Below are positions 56,805 to 64,000 of a stretch of 64,000 nt of DNA, piece by piece. This stretch comes from Azolla caroliniana. Its lineage: Eukaryota; Polypodiophyta. Every line of letters begins with the position of its first letter. Within the stretch, counting starts at the first letter, position 1. The stretch covers positions 13,702,001 through 13,766,000 of the forward strand of contig JBHGNT010000016.1 of assembly GCA_043228905.1 (NCBI GenBank), given 5' to 3'. The notes beneath the pieces are model-generated. The model did no database searches. It saw only the letters and a list, made by a program, of their open reading frames with translations, and was not told the origin of the DNA. The position numbers were made by a program, and so were the translations under genes.

Positions 56805-58847
56805 ATGGAAAATCAACAAGAGGCTAGCAACATGATGATGATGTTGGAGCGCATGCTACAAGAACAACGCGCGATGTCGGAGATAGCGGCATCAGTGGAG
56901 CGGCTCGTGCAACGAAACGGGCAATTCAACGGGAAAGACGTGTCGCGGTATCTTCGGGATTACAAGGCGGAGATGCTACGGTGCGGAATATCGGAAGGAC
57001 TGCAAGTGACGTCCTTGAACCGGGTGGCGACCGATGGGCTTCAAGCAAGCATCCATGGGCTACGACAGCAAAATCCGACATGGGAGGCGTTTGAAGTAGA
57101 GCTAAAGAGGACGTTCGCCATCGAGGATTCGTCCAAGGCGACGCGAAGGGGATTCGAAGATTGGGTGGAGACGCCGGACAAGGGATTGAAGGTCGTTGAT
57201 GTGTTTTCGGCATTCGAAAGCCAGTTCGGGAGGTTGTCCGCGAGAGATCAAGCTATCCTCGTACCGGACAAGGTGATCATGTTCTTGCGAGCCGTGGACA
57301 TCCGGGACCGGAAAGATCTCGGAGTGCTCTTGGAGGACACGACCACGGAGAGCGGCCTCACCGAAACATGGGAAAGCGTGCGGGATATCGTCGCGCGATA
57401 CACGAAGAGGGGGCAATGGCTTGCCGACGAGGAAAAGAGGGTTTCGGAACCGATTCCGAAACCGAGAACCGGATTGGAAGACCATCAACTGAGGGCTCGA
57501 GAGACTACAACCGAGAAGGGGATTGATGCATCTACGGTGGAGCAACTATTGAAGGAGATGGAGAATCTGAAGATCGCGATGGTGAAGAAGTCGAATGACC
57601 GCCCCACAAGCTCCAAGTATACAGACCGACGGTGCATATGGTGCGATAGCGCCGAACACGATCGGAGGGATTGCGACGAGCATAAGGAGGCGCTACGACG
57701 GGATCTCATCTACTATGAGGGAAACCGGATTCATTCGATGGACTCTCGGAAGCCACTCCGACCGAACTTCCGGAAAGGCGGCATGAAGAAGGTGCTCGAG
57801 GAGGAATTGGCGGCAAGAAGCAACTATGCGACAACCACGGGAATATGTGTCGGGGAGTCATCGAGAGCAAAGACGTCTTTCTGGCCGGAAGTTCTAGAAA
57901 ACACCGAGAAAACCGACTCCAACGAGATCCGAAGCACCGCGGAAGGCGTCCGGGAAGCTACGGGATGGGAGTGCCATGTCGACAAAAATAGCATATACGC
58001 CCTGTGTCAATTGCATAAGGTGTATGTGGACGAGAAACGACGACGCACGGAGGATGCGGCCGGGCCATCGAAGATACCGGAAAGTTGGAACTCCGGAGGT
58101 AAGGGAAAAGAAAAGGCGACTCCGGCATTCAAGCTCGCCTCGGACATAGAACAACAAACTGACTTGAAAAGAGTGTTCGAGGAAAGAATCTTGGATAGCC
58201 GGGTAGATTTCTCGCTTCGGGAGCTACTCGGAATAGCAAAGAAGGAGTTCCACGATCTTCTCGTGGATCTCGTGAAGCGAAAAAGACAAAGTACGGAGGA
58301 AAATGCTCCAAGGGTGAATGCGAACACTGTTTTAATGAACGACACCGAAGTGGAGGACGAAATTCCGAACTCCCACTATACAAGGCCACATTGGGCACGC
58401 GCGACTACGGAGACTCCGGTCCGTATCGGCAACATCAAAGAACCCGTGCTAGCATTGATTGATCACGGATCGGAGATCAACTTGATGTCCAAGGAGTTCT
58501 ACCGGAAGGGGAAGTGGCCTATTAACACCAACCATGGATGGAAGATTCGGGCGGCCACCAAAGCAACGGAAGATCTATTTGCGGCTTGTCCGGATGTGAC
58601 GGTGAAGATCGGGGATGTCGAGATCGACCAAAATTTCTTCGTGCAAGATGAGGTTTCACATTCCGTCATCCTCGGCCAACCCTTTATCACGGCATCACGG
58701 ATGGAGACGAAGGTTCTCGATAGCGGTGCGGCTTTTGCACGAATTCGGAGCCAAAACGGTGGGAAATCCGTCCAATTTCTAATGGTGCCGGAAAATCACG
58801 AAAGGAACAAGAGGGAACTCTTGTCCCAAGTGAGAATGGATTTTTAA
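56805..58847 (+). CDS. Element 6 Gag-protease, intact
   Basis: 680 residues from ATG 56805 (MENQQEASNMM), 18 bases after the primer site. The Gag core (NGKDVSRYLRDYKAEMLR; later GFEDWVETPDKGLK) forms the particle. A zinc knuckle, CIWCDSAEHDRRDC, is near residue 277. A helical basic segment (LLGIAKKEFHDLLVDLVKRK) precedes the protease near residue 550, whose active-site motif is LIDHGSEINLMS. D-H-G replaces the usual D-S/T-G and is the same in element 5, so it is a lineage trait, not a mutation. The overall architecture recalls Ty3 elements of basidiomycete fungi (from memory). It ends TTT-TAA 58842-58847, where pol continues in the -1 frame. No stop or frameshift inside, so this protein could still be made. 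Confidence 0.85.
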   Translation: MENQQEASNMMMMLERMLQEQRAMSEIAASVERLVQRNGQFNGKDVSRYLRDYKAEMLRCGISEGLQVTSLNRVATDGLQASIHGLRQQNPTWEAFEVELKRTFAIEDSSKATRRGFEDWVETPDKGLKVVDVFSAFESQFGRLSARDQAILVPDKVIMFLRAVDIRDRKDLGVLLEDTTTESGLTETWESVRDIVARYTKRGQWLADEEKRVSEPIPKPRTGLEDHQLRARETTTEKGIDASTVEQLLKEMENLKIAMVKKSNDRPTSSKYTDRRCIWCDSAEHDRRDCDEHKEALRRDLIYYEGNRIHSMDSRKPLRPNFRKGGMKKVLEEELAARSNYATTTGICVGESSRAKTSFWPEVLENTEKTDSNEIRSTAEGVREATGWECHVDKNSIYALCQLHKVYVDEKRRRTEDAAGPSKIPESWNSGGKGKEKATPAFKLASDIEQQTDLKRVFEERILDSRVDFSLRELLGIAKKEFHDLLVDLVKRKRQSTEENAPRVNANTVLMNDTEVEDEIPNSHYTRPHWARATTETPVRIGNIKEPVLALIDHGSEINLMSKEFYRKGKWPINTNHGWKIRAATKATEDLFAACPDVTVKIGDVEIDQNFFVQDEVSHSVILGQPFITASRMETKVLDSGAAFARIRSQNGGKSVQFLMVPENHERNKRELLSQVRMDF

Positions 58848-58881
58848 AGCGGACTGTTGTGGAGTGGGGAAGTGATAGTCC
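58842..58881 (+). promoter_or_regulatory. -1 frameshift signal of element 6: shifty stop plus hairpin
   Basis: GAT-TTT-TAA, then three bases, then a stem GGACTG (58851-58856) with TAGTCC (58876-58881) around a 19-base loop. The -1 frame is open through the stop and codes LKRTVVEWGSDSP, matching element 5's LERTAKAWGRDSP. Confidence 0.6.
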
Positions 58882-61800
58882 GAGAAGCCCTGATACCCCA
58901 CACAGGAAGAAAACTCTCGGAGCAAAACATGTACGAATCGGTCCGGATGGGGCATCTACGTACACGACCGTAACCGGAGGATTGAAGAAAGGATACCGAC
59001 AAGTGGAGGATAAGTTGCGGTCGGCATCAATAATAAAAGAAGATGAAGAAATCGTGGGGATAGTCGAAGAAGTGTTCTATGAGAGCACGCTACAACGACT
59101 TGAAGAGCTTGCGGAAGATAAAAGCCAAGGGAACCGGGTAGTCCCGGTGGAATCGGTCGAGATGTACGAGATCATTGTGAAAATGGAGCCGGATACGCTC
59201 CGCAAAGAAGAAGCAATGGTAAGTACGAAATACAAGACCGTGGAGAAGAAGGTGAAACCGGCCGCGGGACCACTACCCGCCGATAGCGAACAAAAGAGGA
59301 AAGAAGTCTCGGGAGATCCGACACTTCGGAAGACCGTGGATATCGGACATGCCTTCACGGATGAGACCCGGAAGAAACTTCGGATCGGTGGAGGTGGGTT
59401 CCTATTACAAAAAGAAGAAGAACGGTTTCGCGAGATGTTGGAGCAACACGGCAAAGCGTTTGCATTTACATCAAGGGAGATAGGGTGCGTCGATCCGAGA
59501 ATAGTGGAGCCGATGGTGATCTTCACGATTGACCATGTACCGTGGAACCTGAAGCCGATTCCGGTGCCACGAGCGCATATTCCGAAAGTCATTGACTTGC
59601 TCAAGGAGAAGGTGGCGATGGGGATTCTAGAGCCATCAACTGCTCCGTACTCAAATCGATGGTTTACGGTTCCGAAGAAGAATGGGTCACTCCGATTTAT
59701 CCAAGACTTGCAGCCGGTGAATAAGGTCACGATCCGGAACTCGGGAGTCGGTCCGATAGTGGACGAATTTGCGGAAGCTTTTGCCGGTCGTGCGATATAT
59801 TCCATCGGAGACGTATACTCGGGGTATGACCAATTCCAACTAGCCGTGGAGAGCCGAGACATCACAACCATGCGAACACCGATAGGATTAGTCTGAATGT
59901 GCACACTACCACAAGGAGCGACAAACTCGGTTGCTCATATGATGAACGCGATGAACAAGGTGCTTCGAGACTGCATTCCGGAGATAACGATGTCGTTCCT
60001 CGATGACATTCCGATGAAAGGATGCGCGGTAGAAGCAAAAGATGAGACTATGGATGATCGGGGATGCCGAAAGTTCGTGGTCGACCATATTCATGATTGC
60101 GAGAAAGTGTTGCGAAAGCTAGAAGATGTGCACCTAACACTTTCCGGGGAGAAATCGGCATTTGGGCAAGAAGAAATATTGGTGGTCGGACATCTATGTG
60201 GGCCCTACGGCCGAAGACCGTCACCAGCAAAGATCGATGCGATTCAAGCTATGGAGGAAGTATGCGAGTCAACATCCGAAGTCCGAAGGTTTCTCGGTGC
60301 ATGTGCATTCTATCACATATGGATTCCGCACTATGCACATATAGCGGATCCGCTCTACCACTTGTTGCGGAAAGGTAAAAAATTCGAATGGAAACCGGAA
60401 CACACCAAAGCCATGAAGAAATTGAAGAAGACACTTCGGAGGGCGGAAGCACTTAAGAAGCCGAGCTATGACCGACCGATCATAGTAACGGTTGATACAA
60501 GTCCAACCGGTATCGGGTGGGTCATCAATCAAGCCGACTCGGATGATTCGCGGTATCCGATCCGATTCGGAGCAAAGGTTCTCAACGAAAGGCAACGTGG
60601 ATATGCGCAAGTCAAAAGAGAACTGTGGCGATAAAATCGGATCGGGATTATTTGATCGGAGCCGAAGTGGTGATCGAGACGGATTGTCTTCCGATACTCG
60701 GGATGATGCGGTGTTGTACGATACCGGATGTAGCTATGCTAAGGTGGGTTGCATATGTCAAGTCGCTTAATCCGGAGGTTCGACACATCTCGGGGAAGGA
60801 CAACGCGGTAGCAGATATGTTATCAAGGGCTCGGTTCGGAGACGACATAACCGAATCGGATAATGAAGAAGTTTCCGAAGACTACTTCGCGTCGGAGCAC
60901 ATATGCCGAGTAAACATAATCTGGGAATTCCGGGAAGAAGAATACGAGGGAGAAAGCTTGATGATCGGGAAGATATTACAAGAGGCCGAGGATTCAACAA
61001 ACGATAAAGGAAGAAGAGCCGAGATCCGAAGGAAGAAGAGACAAGTCCAAAAGTTCTTCTTGGAAAACGGATTAATATGGAGGGCGCCGAAAAGACCGGA
61101 TGGTATACCACTTCGAGTAGTTGGAACAAAAGAGCAACGAAACCAGATAATGTCCGAGTTTCACGAATCCGATTGGGCTGGACACCGAGGAACATGGGCA
61201 ACATATGAAGATCAAGCAAAAATATTGGTGGAAGAAAATGTACAAAGATGTCGCGGAGTTCACGGAAAGTTGCGAGAAATGTCAAGTCTACTCCAGGGTT
61301 CGACATCGAGATGAGTTACATCCGACATTCTCACCGACAATCAACTTCAAGTGGATGGTTGACATAGTGGCCATGCCGACCGGGATCGGACAAAAGAAAT
61401 ACTTGGTATTAGCTCGGGAAGATCTCACGAATCAAGTAGAAGGTCGAGCGCTTCAGAGGAAAACGTGTTCCGCGGTATGCCAATTTCTTTTGGAGGAAGT
61501 ATTTTGCAGGTACGGGTGCGTAGGACAAGTGATTGCGGACCGGGGAGAACTCGACTCGGACAAAGCTAGGGGATTCTTCGTTAAACACGGAGTTCGGTTA
61601 TCGCTGACAACGGCATACAATCCGGAGGCCAACGGGAAAATCGAACGAGGACATAGTCCGATCGTGAAAGCACTTGCGAAGGCATGCGATGGAAAGGTGA
61701 AGAACTGGCCGCAGATGCTTCCGTATGCACTATGGGCGGATCGGACGACGCATAGTTCCATAACCGGTTACATGCCGGCAGAACTCATGACCGGACAAGC

Positions 61801-62461
61801 ACCGGTAATGCCGACGGAAACCGCGATCGCAACATGGACAGTGCTACCGTGGAAGGAAGAGATGAGCCGGGAAGAACTACTAGCGGTCCGGATACGACAA
61901 CTAGAGGGAAGACCGGCAGACATAGCGGAAGCAATACGCCGACAACAAGAAGCACGATTAAGGAACAAAAGCCAGTTCGACACAAAGCACCGACTACGAC
62001 CGAGGAGGATTGAAGAAGGAGATTGGGTGATCGTCTATGACAGTAGTTTGGACCATCAACATACAACGATGCGGAAATTCGCGAAAAGGTGGTTCGGGCC
62101 ATACGAGGTTCGGAAAGTCTTCGACAACGGAACGTACCGACTGTCCGAGTTGGATGGAACAATATTATGAGTGCCTATAGCCGGGAAGCGGGTGAAGATT
62201 TTCAAGAAGCGGACCGACGACAAACCCTATGTGATCCAAGCCAAGGCCGACAACGAGGAGCAATCGGACAAAGACCACGGTGATGCGGGAAGCGAAGAAA
62301 GTGAATTACAACTCATAGTTGACATAAGGGGAGAATTGGAGGAAGCTTTGGGTGAAGACGGATATGGGGGATCGAGAACTTCGGCACATACCGGAGGATG
62401 TGCGGGTTCGGAGGGGGCGAATGTCGTAGTGTATTCCGCACACTACGTGAAAACCATAAAA
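58844..62461 (+). pseudogene. Element 6 pol: RT, RNase H, integrase (four lesions)
   Basis: Frame -1 to gag. RT near 59560-60230: RFIQDLQPVN, DVYSGYDQFQL and the catalytic box SFLDDIPMKG near 59994 (F-L-D-D instead of Y-x-D-D). RNase H begins near 60487 (VDTSPTGIGWV). The integrase zinc domain (HESDWAGH, then CEKC) spans 61160-61285. The core Asp, Asp, Glu are in MVDIVAMP, IADRGELD and EANGKIERGH. A GPY/F tail (RWFGPYEV) ends it without chromodomain. Lesions: TGA 59894 (CGA in the homologue), a 13-base deletion near 60630, a 2-base deletion near 61210 and TGA 62168 (again from CGA). All are confirmed by comparison with element 5. Confidence 0.85.
62411..62421 (+). other. Polypurine tract of element 6
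   Basis: GAGGGGGCGAA directly before the 3' LTR. Confidence 0.7.
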
Positions 62462-63118
62462 TAATATATCCGATTTTAGATACATATAAATAAATAAATA
62501 AAAAGAATTTATCACGTGCATAGGGCAGGATTCGAACCATGCACCTCCACGTAAATAAACCCCAACTTTACCATTGTAATAACTTATCTTTAGTGTTATA
62601 AATATAGATTTAATACGTATAAGACCTTTATTTATACATACCTTTATTAAAAGGTAAAAATCATGTATTCTTTAGAGTGTGAATATTTTATTTACACGTG
62701 ACATTAAAAGTGACTCATGCACATCTAGCGTGCACGAGCCCTATATTTAGGAAATGACAAAACATCACATGCACATTTAGTGTGCATGGGCACTTTAGGT
62801 GAAAAAGCATGAAGCCATCCTTAGCCTCTTCCATCTTTATATAAGGAGGAGAAAAATATGTCTATGGTTGTTGATTAATATACAAGGTTGGATCAATCTA
62901 ATATATTCGTGGGATTCACGAATTTTGTCATCTAATTGCTCTTATAATCTAAATATTGTTTTAATTACGCTAAACTCGTGGGATTCACGAGATTGCTATC
63001 TTACTTCTCTTTCCACTATTCATATCTAGCCTTAAGTTGTATTCCTCTTCCTCCTAGTCAAAAACCTCGGCGGTTCCCACCCGACTCACGCAACGATCCG
63101 GAGCCGAAGGGCACGACA
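62422..63118 (+). repeat. 3' LTR of element 6
   Basis: 697 bp, uninterrupted. Two related hairpins lie after the TATA box: ATTCGTG-GGATT-CACGAAT (62905-62923) and CTCGTG-GGATT-CACGAG (62975-62991). Antisense tRNA-like B-box at 62538-62528; hairpin CATGCACA-TTTAG-TGTGCATG at 62768-62788. Confidence 0.9.
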
Positions 63119-63122
63119 ACGT

Positions 63123-63990
63123 GCACATAGAGAAGTGCACTGATTGTCTGGCCGGTAAGCAGAACCGGACCTCCTTCCGACCAAGGCCACCGATGAGACG
63201 TAATGCACCACTGGAGTTGGTGCATACGGATGTGTGTCAAGTAGACGTGAAGTCACGTGCCGGAGTGCAGTACTTTGTGACGTTCATAGATGACCACAGC
63301 CGGAAGCTGTGGGCCACACCGTTGAAGACGAAGGATCAGGTGTTATCCGTCTTCAAAGAGCTCCACGTGAGAGTGGAAAGAGAAACCGGCCGGAAGCTGA
63401 AGGCGGTTCGAGCAAATAACGGAGGAGAGTACTGGGGGCAGTTCAAGGAGTACTGCCGCTCGAAGGGAATCCGGCTCGAATTTACCGTGCCGAAGACGCC
63501 GGAACTAAACGGATTGGCCGAGAGGATGAACCGGACCATAATGGAGAGGGTCCGGAGTATGCTAGCACATGCAAAACTACCCAAGAAGTTTTGGGCTGAG
63601 GCACTGTCGACGGCGACATACGTGATAAATAGATCACCCTCAATACCCTTGGACGGAGACACGCCACAGAGAGTGTGGACCGGTAAGGAAGTATCCTACC
63701 GGCATCTGAAGGTGTTCGGGTGTCTTGCGTACGTGCATGTAGCCAAGGACCAGAGAGGAAAGTTAGATCCAAAGACCCGGCCATGCATATTCCTCGGTTA
63801 TGATGACGATGAGTTCGGCTACCGAGTGTGGGACCTGGTCGACAAGAAGGCATTCCGGAGTCGAGATATTATCTTCATGGAGAACAAGACGCTCGTCGAT
63901 TGGGAGTCGGAGAAGAAGATAATGAACTCCGAGCCGACCGGTAAGGATCGACTCTACGATGAGCAGACCCAACCGGCAAGAGACCGATGA
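63123..63990 (+). pseudogene. Copia B integrase (resumes after element 6)
   Basis: Zinc-binding Cys pair CTDCLAGK at 63133 completes the domain whose His pair is at 48432. Core: first Asp in LVHTDVCQVD, second position reads RANNGGEYWG (normally S/T-D-N-G-G-E, so Asp is changed to Asn), and Glu in NGLAERMNRTI. C-terminal YRVWDLVDKKAFRSRD. Integrase inserts the cDNA; the Asn would likely inactivate it. The frame ends with TGA 63988-63990, which may be a mutation because Copia polyproteins run on into RT; the window ends ten bases later. Confidence 0.82.
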
Positions 63991-64000
63991 GGAACCAGCC

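Larger units (their letters stand above)
48515..63118 (+). mobile_element. Element 6: Ty3 retrotransposon with fungal-like gag-pol
   Basis: LTRs of 697 bp once element 5 is removed from the 5' copy; ends TGTCG...CGACA. Perfect 4-bp target duplication ACGT (48511-48514 and 63119-63122). Primer site, intact gag-pro, broken pol and polypurine tract are in order. The two LTRs differ at about ten positions and by small indels near the AAAT repeat, so insertion is fairly recent. Confidence 0.9.
45686..64000 (+). mobile_element. Copia B, interrupted by a solo LTR and a 14.6-kb Ty3 nest; continues past the window
   Basis: 5' LTR, primer site, gag, zinc knuckle, protease and pre-integrase domain run to 48514; integrase resumes at 63123 in frame. 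Removing the solo LTR (47077-47723) and element 6 (48515-63118), each with one target-site copy, restores continuity of the reading frame. RT, RNase H and the 3' LTR are not in the window. Confidence 0.85.

Noticed and set aside
49064-62461. Fungal contamination explaining the fungal-like Ty3 proteins
   Set aside because: Elements 5 and 6 are bordered by exact target duplications within a plant-type Copia whose frame resumes on the far side.

Overview
This window is transposon-dense plant nuclear DNA. It holds no rRNA gene, no CRISPR array and no intact single-copy host gene that I can recognise. A land plant is indicated by Copia elements with an initiator-tRNA-Met-type primer site (TGGTATCAGAGC), a chromodomain Ty3 element, a Tat-like Ty3 element, a hAT-type MITE and an APE-type LINE. 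The LINE and the fungal-like Ty3 elements suggest a seed-free plant (lycophyte, fern or moss), but that is inference and the species cannot be fixed.

Layout. 1-2.7 kb: minus-strand Ty3 gag-protease remnant. 2.68-8.29 kb: chromovirus-type Ty3 element with two LTRs, decayed. 9.4-11.2 kb: a decayed minus-strand gene interrupted by a 449-bp solo LTR. 11.3-14.8 kb: two clusters of a palindromic TAGCTAATTAGCTA repeat flanking exon-like remnants. 14.8-19.2 kb: 5' part of a Ty3 element (LTR, gag, protease, RT). 19.3-27.4 kb: two unknown minus-strand pseudogenes, a minus-strand Ty3 pol with tandem repeats in its 3' flank, and two more palindromic minisatellites. 27.4-32.6 kb: a LINE with both ORFs open. 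32.85-33.29 kb: a hAT MITE with a perfect 8-bp target duplication. 33.5-36.2 kb: a decayed DDE-like transposase gene. 36.7-42 kb: a very old Ty3 copy. 42.66-64 kb: a nest of LTR elements.

The nest reads as follows. A minus-strand Copia (C) is cut by Copia B (LTR at 45686, running off the right edge). Copia B was hit by a solo LTR (47077-47723) and by a Ty3 element (element 6, 48515-63118). Element 6's own 5' LTR was hit by a related Ty3 element (element 5, 49064-56614). Target duplications (ACGT, ACGC, GCGC/TCGC) and reading frames that resume across each insertion support this order.

The most unusual signals are: (1) a conserved -1 gag-pro/pol overlap with a hairpin just after the gag stop in elements 5 and 6; (2) tRNA-like A/B boxes in antisense in the U3 of three LTR families; (3) three unrelated minisatellites all built on palindromic units; (4) LINE ORF1 and ORF2 in one frame separated by a single TGA-CGG. 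Most in-frame stops look like C-to-T or G-to-A changes (CAG, CGA, CAA, TGG to stop), as expected of methylated, silenced DNA.
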